Of a stretch of DNA of 64,000 bases, positions 18,443 through 27,254 are shown piece after piece (positions within the stretch are counted from its first letter, which is position 1; each line of letters starts with the position of its first letter). Source of the stretch: Craterilacuibacter sinensis (GTDB lineage: Bacteria; Pseudomonadota; Gammaproteobacteria; Burkholderiales; Chromobacteriaceae); NCBI RefSeq assembly GCF_009831765.1, contig NZ_WSSB01000002.1:214064-278063 (forward strand), in the 5' to 3' direction. The position numbers and the translations under genes are program-made. The notes under the pieces are model-generated. The model ran no database searches. It saw nothing but the letters and a program-made list of their open reading frames with translations, and was not told the origin of the DNA.

Positions 18443-18934
18443 ATGAAACACATTCTTTCCATTTTGCTGGAAAACGAAGCCGGTGCCTTGTCCCGTGTAG
18501 TGGGGCTGTTTTCGGCACGCGGTTACAACATTGATTCGTTGACGGTATCGACCACCGAAGACCCGACGCTGTCGCGCATGACCATTGTGACGCATGGGTC
18601 CGACGACGTGATCGAACAGATTACCAAGCAGCTCAACAAGCTGATCGAGGTAGTCAAGGTGATCGACCTGAACGAGTCCGAACACATCGAGCGCGAGCTG
18701 ATGCTGATCAAGGTGCGCGCTACCGGCAAGGAGCGCGAGGAGATGAAGCGGATGGCGGATATTTTCCGTGGCCGCATTATCGACGTCACCGAAAAGACTT
18801 ACACCATAGAACTGACCGGAACCACGGAAAAGCTCGGTGCCTTTATCGAGGCCATAGACCGTGCAGTGATTCTGGAAACGGTCAGAACCGGTGCCTCCGG
18901 CATCGGTCGTGGTGAACGCATTCTGAAGATTTAA
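18443..18934 (+). CDS. ilvH: Acetolactate synthase small (regulatory) subunit
   Basis: 163-residue regulatory subunit that activates IlvB and confers valine feedback inhibition. The N-terminal ACT domain is clear (HILSILLENEAGALSRVVGL, then GYNIDSLTVSTTEDPTLSRM), followed by a second ACT-like domain ending GRGERILKI. The ATG preceded by GGAGAG is chosen; the frame opens slightly earlier at the ilvB stop. The 14-base spacing after ilvB indicates co-transcription. Confidence 0.96.
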   Translation: MKHILSILLENEAGALSRVVGLFSARGYNIDSLTVSTTEDPTLSRMTIVTHGSDDVIEQITKQLNKLIEVVKVIDLNESEHIERELMLIKVRATGKEREEMKRMADIFRGRIIDVTEKTYTIELTGTTEKLGAFIEAIDRAVILETVRTGASGIGRGERILKI

Positions 18935-18994
18935 CGGAGTCCGGCAAGAAGCGCCGGGGGATTGTTACCGGTGCTGCGGCTTCTCCATCCATAA

Positions 18995-20035
<1,041 letters not shown>

Positions 20036-20051
20036 GCCTGTTTGGTGCATG

Positions 20052-20081
20052 AAAAAAGCCGGGATGTTGTCCCGGCTTTTT
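20052..20081. terminator. Terminator after ilvC
   Basis: Perfect 12-base stem AAAAAGCCGGGA / TCCCGGCTTTTT with a 5-base loop, starting 17 bases after the ilvC stop. Confidence 0.92.
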
Positions 20082-20250
20082 GATTGATGACAGATCCTGC
20101 TTGCAGTGCAAGCAGGATCTGTATTGAAAACAGGAAGGCTGCCGGTTCAAATACTTAAGTGGAGCGGCCCGGCTACGCCGGGTCCGGAATCTTCTTTTGA
20201 AGATGACTTTGCCAGCAGTCTGGAAGCCGGGATGTTTTCCCGGCTTTTTT
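20082..20250 (+). ncRNA. Structured intergenic region ending in a second terminator, possible small RNA
   Basis: Between the ilvC terminator and psd lie a perfect 15-base stem (20090-20122, ACAGATCCTGCTTGC with its complement), a CCCGG/CCGGG hairpin near 20170, an ATCTTC/GAAGAT hairpin near 20190, and a second rho-independent terminator at 20224-20250 (AAGCCGGGA / TCCCGGCTT then a T run). The T run is on the plus strand only. A second terminator after a complete one suggests a separate short transcript of about 130-160 bases, but no promoter was confidently found. A plain backup terminator is the alternative. Confidence 0.35.
20224..20250 (+). terminator. Second plus-strand terminator downstream of ilvC
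   Basis: Nine-base stem AAGCCGGGA / TCCCGGCTT with six T residues. Stem sequence nearly duplicates that of the ilvC terminator. Confidence 0.85.
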
Positions 20251-20266
20251 GCGTCTGGCGGCAGGC

Positions 20267-21106
20267 TTAATCCGCCATCGCCTCGCCCATGCGCACCGCC
20301 TTGGCCGGCGCCCATTCGGGTTTGAACGCACACTGGCCTTCAGGGAATAGCAGCACCACGGTCGATCCCAGCAGGAAGCGGCCCATTTCCTCGCCTTTTT
20401 TCAGGCGGATATCCTGATCCCGGTAGTCCCAGTGGCGCACGTCCTTGCTGCGTGGCGGATTGACCACGCCATGCCATACGGTGGCCATGCTGCCGACGAT
20501 GGTGGCACCGACCAGTACCAGTACGAATTCGCCTTCGGGGCCGTCGAATACGCATACCACACGCTCGTTGCGGGCGAACAGCGCATCGACGCCGCGGGCG
20601 GTGGCCGGGTTGACCGAGAACAACTCGCCCGGCACATAGCTCATGGACAGCAGACGGCCATCGCACGGCATATGGATGCGGTGGTAGTCGCGCGGGCTCA
20701 GATAGATGGTGGCGAACTGGCCATGCTCGAAGCGCCTGGCCAGTGTGGTGTCGCCGGCGAGCAAGGCGGTGGCGCTGTAAGACTTGCCCTTGGCCTGGAA
20801 GATCTGGCCGGATTCGATGCGGCCAAACTGGCTGATTGCGCCATCAACCGGACAGATGAGTGTGCTATCGGCCAGCGGGCGTACACCGGGCTTGAGCGCA
20901 CGGGTAAAGAATTCGTTAAAGCTTGGATAGGCGGCAGGGTCCGGCTGTGCCGCCTCGGCCATATTGACCTGATAGCGAGTGATAAAGTCGCGGATCAGCT
21001 TCTGGGTCAGGCTGCCTGCTTGGCTTCTGGCAATAAAACCGGACAGGCGGGTGATGGCCAGCTTGGGTAGTACATGCTGCAGCAGCACGAATAGGCGCTC
21101 GGACAA
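20267..21106 (-). CDS. psd: Phosphatidylserine decarboxylase proenzyme
   Basis: Makes phosphatidylethanolamine from phosphatidylserine at the inner membrane. About 279 residues of the E. coli type: YPSFNEFFTRALKPGVRPLA, CPVDGAISQFG, YLSPRDYHRIHMPCDG, and the self-cleavage site LGST, whose serine becomes the pyruvoyl group. No ATG is in place: the frame begins with TTG codons. The TTG giving MSERLFVLLQHVLPK has a GGGGA site at good spacing and is preferred; a TTG two codons upstream (21112) lies too close to that site. It ends close to the sites following ilvC and is divergent from leuA. Confidence 0.93.
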   Translation of the reverse strand: MSERLFVLLQHVLPKLAITRLSGFIARSQAGSLTQKLIRDFITRYQVNMAEAAQPDPAAYPSFNEFFTRALKPGVRPLADSTLICPVDGAISQFGRIESGQIFQAKGKSYSATALLAGDTTLARRFEHGQFATIYLSPRDYHRIHMPCDGRLLSMSYVPGELFSVNPATARGVDALFARNERVVCVFDGPEGEFVLVLVGATIVGSMATVWHGVVNPPRSKDVRHWDYRDQDIRLKKGEEMGRFLLGSTVVLLFPEGQCAFKPEWAPAKAVRMGEAMAD

Positions 21107-21196
21107 GGGCAATCCCCGAAAGTCAAAAGGAATGAATTATATCCTATCTGCTTGTCCGGGGTGCCTGGCATGGCTTTCCGGACAGTTCGCTTGCAT

Positions 21197-21302
21197 AAAA
21201 AAGACACAAAATCGGACTAAATGTCTAAGGCTGCGTATTAGACACGATTTTTCGCGATAATTTAAAATTCTTTGGCATATTGTTTGACGTTGTGTCTTTT
21301 TT
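21197..21302. promoter_or_regulatory. leuA control region with repeated AGACA-type half-sites
   Basis: Outer 13-base inverted repeats AAAAAAGACACAA (21197-21209) and TTGTGTCTTTTTT (21290-21302) enclose an inner dyad TGTCTAA / TTAGACA (21222-21228 and 21238-21244) with a 9-base spacer. All four share an AGACA (TGTCT) core. A possible -35 TTGACG (21284) with TAATCT 17 bases on would place the start of transcription just before the leuA start, overlapping the right outer site. Repressor or autoregulator binding is an inference. Confidence 0.5.
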
Positions 21303-21339
21303 TTTCTAATCTATGACAAACAGTCAGCAGGAGAGCGCA

Positions 21340-23133
21340 ATGCAGTTGGACATCGAACGATTGATCGCCGATTTTGGCGGTCCCGGAGTTATCGCCGAGG
21401 CCTTGAGTCTGGCTTTTCCGGATGAACCGGTGTCGCGGGCCGCAATCTATAAGTGGCGCGAGCGGGGCAGTTTGCCGCTGGCGCAACTGAACAAGCTGGC
21501 GCAACTGGCAGCAAGCCAGGGCAGGAGATTTGACTACAGCGACTATCTGGTCGGCGTGAGGCTGACTGGCGGACAGAGGAGAGCATTCGATATGGGCGAC
21601 CGTTTGATCGTTTTTGATACCACCTTGCGTGATGGCGAGCAGTCGCCGGGTGCATCCATGACCCGCGAAGAAAAGCTGCGCATTGCACGCCAGCTCGAGC
21701 GTCTGGGCGTCGATGTCATCGAGGCCGGCTTTGCAGCGGCCAGTGCAGGGGATGCCGAATCCATCCGCAGCATCGCCGAAGCCATTCGCGAGTCGACCGT
21801 GTGCTCGCTGGCGCGTGCCAACGAGCGCGACATCCGCGCAGCCGGCGAGGCGATTGCCCCGGCCGCGCGTGGCCGCATCCACACTTTTATCGCCACCAGC
21901 CCCATCCATATGGAAAAGAAGCTGCGCATGCAGCCGGATGAGGTGATCGAGGCGGCGGTGAAGGCAGTGAAGCTGGCACGCGAATATACCGATGACGTCG
22001 AATTCTCGGCCGAAGATGCGCTGCGCTCCGATCCGACTTTTCTTGCACACATCTTCGGCGAGGTCATTGCGGCGGGTGCGTCCACCATCAATGTGCCCGA
22101 TACCGTGGGCTATGCCGTACCGCGCGTGACCGAAGCATTTTTCCGCGATCTGATCGGTGCCACGGTCGGTGGCCAGCGTGTCGTATGGTCGGCACATTGC
22201 CACAACGATCTGGGCATGGCCGTGGCCAACAGCCTGGCAGCGGTGCTGGGTGGGGCGCGTCAGGTCGAGTGCACCATCAATGGTCTGGGCGAGCGCGCCG
22301 GCAATGCCGCGCTGGAAGAAATCGTCATGGCGGTCAAGACGCGGCGTGATGTCTTTAATCTGGAGACCCGTATCGATACCAGCCAGATCGTGCCGGCCTC
22401 GCGCCTGGTGTCGACCATCACCGGCTATCCGGTGCAGCCGAACAAGGCCATTGTCGGTGCCAATGCCTTCGCTCACGAGTCCGGCATCCATCAGGATGGC
22501 GTGCTCAAGCATCGTGAAACCTATGAAATCATGTCGGCCGAGTCGGTCGGCTGGAGCGCCAACCGCCTGACGCTGGGCAAGTTGTCCGGACGCAATGCCT
22601 TCAAGACCAAGCTGGCGGCGCTGGGCATCATTATCGATAGCGAAGAAGCGCTGAATGCCGCCTTCACCCGCTTTAAGGAACTGGCCGACAAAAAGCGCGA
22701 GATTTTCGACGAAGACCTGCATGCACTGGTATCGGATGAGCTGGTTGCCATCGAGCAGGAAGACTACAAATTCGTTTCGCTGAAAGTGGCGACCGAAACC
22801 GGCGAGCCGCCGCTGGCATCCATCGTGTTTGCCCAGCATGGCGCCGAGCAGCGTGCCGAGTCCAGTGGTTCCGGCCCGGTCGATGCCGCCTTCAAGGCGA
22901 TCGAGAGCGTGGTGAACAGCGGGGCGGAGCTTGAGCTGTATTCGGTCAATGCCATCACCAAGGGTACCGAGTCGCAGGGCGAAGTGACTGTGCGTCTGGA
23001 GAAGGAAGGGCGCATCGTCAATGGCCAGGGCGCAGATACCGACATTATCGTTGCCAGCGCCAAAGCCTATCTGTCGGCACTGAACAAGCTGTCGCACAAG
23101 GACGAGCGTCTGAAGGCACAAGGAGACGTTTGA
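21340..23133 (+). CDS. leuA: 2-isopropylmalate synthase with an N-terminal helix-turn-helix extension
   Basis: Catalyses acetyl-CoA plus 2-oxoisovalerate to 2-isopropylmalate, the committed leucine step. The enzyme part starts at the ATG at 21592 ([20 protein letters not shown]) and is 513 residues, the usual LeuA length, with catalytic [13 protein letters not shown], metal-binding [14 protein letters not shown] and a C-terminal allosteric domain. The same frame is open upstream without any stop to an ATG at 21340 with a strong AGGAG site, adding 84 residues that look like a Cro/CII-type [15 protein letters not shown], then [21 protein letters not shown] second strong AGGAG precedes 21592. 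So either a 597-residue fusion, or both forms, are made. The region upstream carries AGACA half-sites, making autoregulation possible. Confidence 0.88.
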   Translation: MQLDIERLIADFGGPGVIAEALSLAFPDEPVSRAAIYKWRERGSLPLAQLNKLAQLAASQGRRFDYSDYLVGVRLTGGQRRAFDMGDRLIVFDTTLRDGEQSPGASMTREEKLRIARQLERLGVDVIEAGFAAASAGDAESIRSIAEAIRESTVCSLARANERDIRAAGEAIAPAARGRIHTFIATSPIHMEKKLRMQPDEVIEAAVKAVKLAREYTDDVEFSAEDALRSDPTFLAHIFGEVIAAGASTINVPDTVGYAVPRVTEAFFRDLIGATVGGQRVVWSAHCHNDLGMAVANSLAAVLGGARQVECTINGLGERAGNAALEEIVMAVKTRRDVFNLETRIDTSQIVPASRLVSTITGYPVQPNKAIVGANAFAHESGIHQDGVLKHRETYEIMSAESVGWSANRLTLGKLSGRNAFKTKLAALGIIIDSEEALNAAFTRFKELADKKREIFDEDLHALVSDELVAIEQEDYKFVSLKVATETGEPPLASIVFAQHGAEQRAESSGSGPVDAAFKAIESVVNSGAELELYSVNAITKGTESQGEVTVRLEKEGRIVNGQGADTDIIVASAKAYLSALNKLSHKDERLKAQGDV

Positions 23134-23483
23134 CCCTGCTCATTTTTTAATCCGGTACGCCGTTGCCAGGCACCGTGTGGTTCCAGACCATTTCCGTCCC
23201 GTTGCAAGTTCGGATAACACGGTGTTTAGCGCGGCAAACCACAAGGTTTCATTACACCCTTTTGATTGAAACCCCAGGCCCACAAGGCCGCCCTACAAGC
23301 ACACCGGCTCATAAGGCGCGGACGCAAGACAAGCCGACCCAGGAGGTCGGCTTCGTCGCGTCGGCAACATCATCGGGCTGAATATCATGTGCATATGCCT
23401 GTTTGCTTTTAATGGAACTGCCATGAGAAGGCGCAGGGGTGTTAGAATGGCGCGCATTTTCATGCACCCGCCTCCTCCACACC
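23134..23483. other. 350-base gap between leuA and xpt without a recognisable gene
   Basis: No supported open frame. It holds one 9-base hairpin, AAGCCGACC / GGTCGGCTT with loop CAGGA (23331-23353), that lacks a T run and is flanked by GACG/CGTC, and a TAGAAT box near 23444 that could be the -10 element for xpt. I see no purine riboswitch. Confidence 0.5.
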
Positions 23484-24059
23484 ATGCAGCTACTCAAAGA
23501 TAAAATCCTCAGCGATGGCCGTCTGCTCGACGGTTATGTACTCAAGGTCGACAATTTCCTTAATCACCAGCTGGATGTGGCTTTGCTGGATGCGATGGGC
23601 GCCGAGTTTGCCCGCCGCTTTGCCGGGGTTAAGATTGACAAGATCCTGACGGTTGAAGCCTCTGGGATTGCGGTCGCAGTGATGGCCGCACGTCATTTCG
23701 GCAATGTGCCGGTGGTGTTTGCCAAAAAGACCGAGAGCCTGACGCTGGATCAGGATGCCTACGAGAGTGATGTCTACTCGTTTACCAAGCAGAAGACTTA
23801 TCGCGTGCGTGTCTCGCGTCGTTATCTCGTGCCGGGCGAGAAAGTGCTGGTGCTGGATGATTTTCTGGCCAACGGGCATGCCGCCTGCGGTCTGATCGAT
23901 ATCGTGCGTCAGGCTCAGGGCGAGGTGGTTGGCGTAGGCATCGTGATCGAGAAGGGCTTCCAGAGCGGGCGCAAACTGATCGAAGAAGCGGGCGTGTCGC
24001 GGGTCGAGTCGCTGGCTATTTTGAGCAGCATTGCGGATGGCAAGATCGCATTTGCCTGA
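23484..24059 (+). CDS. xpt: Xanthine phosphoribosyltransferase
   Basis: Salvages xanthine to XMP with PRPP in the cytoplasm. The 191-residue protein is the Bacillus-type Xpt: it begins [20 protein letters not shown], has the family [15 protein letters not shown], and the PRPP loop [17 protein letters not shown]. The ATG has no obvious ribosome site; an upstream GTG in frame (23439) lacks homology. It is a single-gene unit ending in a terminator. With GuaD in the same window it would recapture the xanthine made from guanine. Confidence 0.93.
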   Translation: MQLLKDKILSDGRLLDGYVLKVDNFLNHQLDVALLDAMGAEFARRFAGVKIDKILTVEASGIAVAVMAARHFGNVPVVFAKKTESLTLDQDAYESDVYSFTKQKTYRVRVSRRYLVPGEKVLVLDDFLANGHAACGLIDIVRQAQGEVVGVGIVIEKGFQSGRKLIEEAGVSRVESLAILSSIADGKIAFA

Positions 24060-24080
24060 GTCTCTTTCTGTGCGCTTGAG

Positions 24081-24120
24081 ATGGGCCTGTCGCTGCTGCG
24101 GCAGGCCCATTTTACTTTTT
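24081..24120 (+). terminator. Terminator after xpt
   Basis: Stem ATGGGCCTG / CAGGCCCAT with inner pairing and a T-rich 3' tail, about 20 bases past the stop codon. Confidence 0.85.
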
Positions 24121-24253
24121 CCTGTGTTTTTGATGCGTAAAGCATTACTTGTCTGCGCTAAATCAAAAAAAAATCCGGCTATTACCATAGGATGGCGAGC
24201 AATTCGCTTATTGGATGCGAGCGGTTTCTATTTGTGATGAAGGAAAGTCAATA

Positions 24254-25552
24254 ATGATAGGGCTAGAATTAGCAATCGTGCTGGGTGCCATCTTTCTGGG
24301 CGCCAGGCTGGGTGGGATAGGCATCGGTTTTGCCGGTGGGCTGGGGGTGGTGGCCCTGGCCGTGCTGGGCGTTGCGCCGGGGAACATCCCGTGGGATGTG
24401 ATCCTGATCATTATGTCGGTGATTGCCGCCATTGCGGCCATGCAGGTCGCCGGCGGGATGGATTATCTGGTGGGACAGGCGGAAAAGCTGCTGCGCAAGC
24501 ATCCGAAGTACATCACCTATCTTGCGCCTATGGTGACCTACTTTATGACGCTGATGGCCGGTACCGGCCATACCGCCTTTTCCACCTTGCCGGTGATTGC
24601 CGAAGTGGCGAAAGAGCAGGGCATACGGCCGTCGCGCCCATTGTCCATTTCGGTGGTGTCCTCGCAGATTGCGATTACTGCCTCACCCATTTCGGCGGCG
24701 GTGATATTTGTCTCCGGCATTCTCGAGCCGCTGGGCGTGGGGTATTTGCAGTTGCTGGCGATCACGATACCGACTTCGCTGGCCGCCGTGTTGCTGACCT
24801 CGGTGGTGGCCAATCGTCTGGGTTGCGAACTCAAGGATGACCCGGTCTATCAGGAGCGTCTGGCCAAGGGGCAGGTGACGATACGCGGCGAGCAGAAGCT
24901 GGAAATCCTGCCGCACGCCAAGTTGTCGGTCGGCCTGTTTCTGATCGCCATTGTTGCGGTGATGCTGTATGCAACGGCTATTTCGCCGACCGTGGGCCTG
25001 ATCGAAAAACCGGTGATGCCGCGTAACGATGCGATTATGGCGATCATGTTGTCGGCTGCAACCGTAATTACCCTGCTGTGCAAGGTTGATACCGGCAAGG
25101 TGCTCAATGCGGCAACCTTCAAGTCCGGGATGTCGGCCTGTGTCTGCGTGATGGGTGTGGCCTGGTTGGGTGACACTTTTGTTGCTGCTCATATCGACGG
25201 CATCAAGGAAACCGCCAGTACCTTGCTCGACCGCTACCCGTGGATGCTGGCTGTGGTGCTGTTCTTTGCATCCATGCTGCTTTATTCGCAAGCCGCCACC
25301 GCCAAGGCCTTGCTGCCTGCCGCCCTGTTGCTGGGCGTAAGCCCGCTGACGGTGATTGCCTCGTTCGCGGCGGTGTCGGCGCTGTTTGTGCTGCCGACTT
25401 ACCCTACGCTTCTGGCGGCGGTGGAAATGGATGAAACCGGCTCGACCCGTATCGGCAAGGCCGTATTCAACCATCCGTTTATTATTCCGGGTGTGCTGGC
25501 TATCGGCTTGTCGGTATTGTTCGGCTTTTTGCTGGGTGGACTGGTGCTGTAA
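24254..25552 (+). CDS. dcuA: Anaerobic C4-dicarboxylate transporter DcuA
   Basis: Inner-membrane carrier for uptake or exchange of fumarate, malate, succinate and aspartate. The 432-residue protein has 10 or more membrane segments and matches DcuA rather than DcuB: AIFLGARLGGIGIGFAGGLG, LPVIAEVAKEQGIRPSRPLS, QIAITASPISAAV, MSACVCVMGVAWLGDTFV, and SQAATAKALLPAALLLGVSP. The ATG has AAGGAAAG before it. I see no good FNR box upstream. It stands alone; aspartase or fumarase genes are not adjacent. Its presence fits the dctPQM/dctB/maeB genes farther on. Confidence 0.94.
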   Translation: MIGLELAIVLGAIFLGARLGGIGIGFAGGLGVVALAVLGVAPGNIPWDVILIIMSVIAAIAAMQVAGGMDYLVGQAEKLLRKHPKYITYLAPMVTYFMTLMAGTGHTAFSTLPVIAEVAKEQGIRPSRPLSISVVSSQIAITASPISAAVIFVSGILEPLGVGYLQLLAITIPTSLAAVLLTSVVANRLGCELKDDPVYQERLAKGQVTIRGEQKLEILPHAKLSVGLFLIAIVAVMLYATAISPTVGLIEKPVMPRNDAIMAIMLSAATVITLLCKVDTGKVLNAATFKSGMSACVCVMGVAWLGDTFVAAHIDGIKETASTLLDRYPWMLAVVLFFASMLLYSQAATAKALLPAALLLGVSPLTVIASFAAVSALFVLPTYPTLLAAVEMDETGSTRIGKAVFNHPFIIPGVLAIGLSVLFGFLLGGLVL

Positions 25553-25569
25553 GCGACGGCCCCGCAAAC

Positions 25570-25597
25570 AAAAAGGCACCGATGCGGTGCCTTTTTT
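25570..25597. terminator. Bidirectional terminator between dcuA and a lipoprotein gene
   Basis: Stem AAAAAGGCACC / GGTGCCTTTTT between convergent genes. Confidence 0.88.
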
Positions 25598-25614
25598 GCG
25601 TCTATGGCCGGCGC

Positions 25615-25932
25615 TCAGGGCATATTGGCGGTAAACACGCGGTTGCCGCCGACGGTACCGATGAAGGGTGCACCGGCATTTTCGGCCGAGGGAATGACGC
25701 CGCTCATGGTGGCGGCTTTACCGCTGGCGGTGGTGCCCTGACAAACCAGCGTATTGGTATTGCCTGCGTTCTCGCAAGCCAGCGGGCCGGCCAGCGGGTG
25801 ACCTGCATTGGCAAACCATTGCGCGCCGTAGGCGGCGACATTATTGCGCACGGTCGGCGCCATCATGGTCTGGCAGGCGGAGAGCAGCAGGGTCACCAGC
25901 AGCAGGCTGGTCAGGCGGGAGGTTTTTTTCAT
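25615..25932 (-). CDS. Small putative lipoprotein
   Basis: 105-residue protein of unknown function. MKKTSRLTSLLLVTLLLSAC is a lipoprotein signal with lipobox LSAC, so the mature protein would be acylated and membrane-anchored. The mature part is small, glycine- and alanine-rich and has two cysteines (LACENAG and TLVCQG) that could form a disulphide. The inner ATG is chosen because GGAG lies six bases before it; the ATG four codons upstream (MEYKMKK) lacks a site. It is divergent from the cox operon. Confidence 0.7.
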   Translation of the reverse strand: MKKTSRLTSLLLVTLLLSACQTMMAPTVRNNVAAYGAQWFANAGHPLAGPLACENAGNTNTLVCQGTTASGKAATMSGVIPSAENAGAPFIGTVGGNRVFTANMP

Positions 25933-26132
25933 TTTGTACTCCATGGCAGGATGAATGGGCCACCCCTGGACGGAGCGGCTACCGTTTCATTTTATGTTAA
26001 GCGCAATGCAGCATCGGTAATTCTTGCACACACCGGATTCTGTCCTAGCATCAGTGAATCAACCGTCATTTTAAAGGTTGTGTTTGCATCCATTAGGCCT
26101 GACTGGGCCGGGGTTTATGCTGAGGGGACATC

Positions 26133-27245
26133 ATGCTGCCATTGCGCCTAGCCTTGATCGTGTCTGCGCTGTCGCCGGGCGTGGTGCTGGCGGCCGAGCT
26201 GAACTTGCAGCCGCCGGTGACCAGCGTGGCGCGCAGTATTTACGATCTGCATACGCTGCTGCTGTATATCACGGTTGCCATCGTCGTCATCGTCTTTAGC
26301 GTGATGTTTTACGCCATCATCCGCCACCGCAAGTCAGCGGGGCGCAGTGCCAAGCAATTCCACGAAAACACCACGGTCGAGATTATCTGGACCGCCATTC
26401 CGTTGCTGATTCTGGTCGGTATGGCATGGCCGGCCACGCAAGCCATTCTGGCGCAAAAAAGCACGCGCGGCGAAGACATGACGGTCAAGGTAACCGGCTA
26501 TCAGTGGAAATGGCAGTACGACTATCTGGATGATGGCGTGGCTTTTATGAGCCATCTGACTACGCCGCGCGACGGTACGCTCAAGACCGCCGGCGGGCCG
26601 TATTTGCTGGAAGTCGACGAGCCCCTGGTGGTGCCGACCGGCAAGAAGGTCAGGCTGCTGCTGACCGCCAATGATGTGATCCACTCATGGTGGGTGCCGG
26701 CACTGGGGGTGAAGCAGGATGCGATTCCGGGCTATGTGCGCGATACCTGGTTCAAGGTAGACAAGCCTGGCGTTTATCGCGGCCAGTGTGCCGAGCTATG
26801 CGGCAAGGACCATGGCTTCATGCCTATTGTGGTCGATGCGCGCAGCCCGGAAGACTATCAGCAGTGGCTGGCGGCGAAAAAAGTAGCGGCCGCGGCCAAG
26901 GCGGAAGATCCGAACAAGGTCTGGACCTTGCCGGAGCTGATGGCGCGCGGCGAGAAGGTCTACCTGCAAAATTGCGTTGCCTGCCATATGGCCAATGGTG
27001 CTGGTGTGCCCGGTACCTTCCCGGCACTGGCCGGCTCCAAGATCGCCACCACCGACAAGCCCGGCCATATCGATATGGTGCTGAACGGCAGCAAGAAAAA
27101 TGCGGCGATGGCAGCCTGGGGCAAGCAGTTGTCCGATACCGAGATCGCGGCGGTCATCAGCTACGAGCGCAATGCCTGGGGGAATAATACCGGCGATGCG
27201 GTTCAGCCCAAAGATATCAAGGCCGCGCGCGGCGGCAAGGTTTAA
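26133..27245 (+). CDS. ctaC: Cytochrome c oxidase subunit II with C-terminal cytochrome c domain
   Basis: Carries the CuA centre that accepts electrons for haem-copper oxidase. The 370-residue protein has a signal sequence, two membrane segments (about 38-62 and 85-105), a cupredoxin domain with the CuA ligands in GQCAELCGKDHGFM, and a fused class I cytochrome c with CVACH near residue 285, as in caa3-type or betaproteobacterial oxidases. Start has GAGGGGA before ATG. First gene of the oxidase cluster. Confidence 0.96.
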   Translation: MLPLRLALIVSALSPGVVLAAELNLQPPVTSVARSIYDLHTLLLYITVAIVVIVFSVMFYAIIRHRKSAGRSAKQFHENTTVEIIWTAIPLLILVGMAWPATQAILAQKSTRGEDMTVKVTGYQWKWQYDYLDDGVAFMSHLTTPRDGTLKTAGGPYLLEVDEPLVVPTGKKVRLLLTANDVIHSWWVPALGVKQDAIPGYVRDTWFKVDKPGVYRGQCAELCGKDHGFMPIVVDARSPEDYQQWLAAKKVAAAAKAEDPNKVWTLPELMARGEKVYLQNCVACHMANGAGVPGTFPALAGSKIATTDKPGHIDMVLNGSKKNAAMAAWGKQLSDTEIAAVISYERNAWGNNTGDAVQPKDIKAARGGKV

Positions 27246-27254
27246 GGAGGCAGT

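Noticed and set aside
21262..23121. 619-codon open frame on the minus strand
   Set aside because: Antisense to leuA; no ribosome site and no recognisable family.
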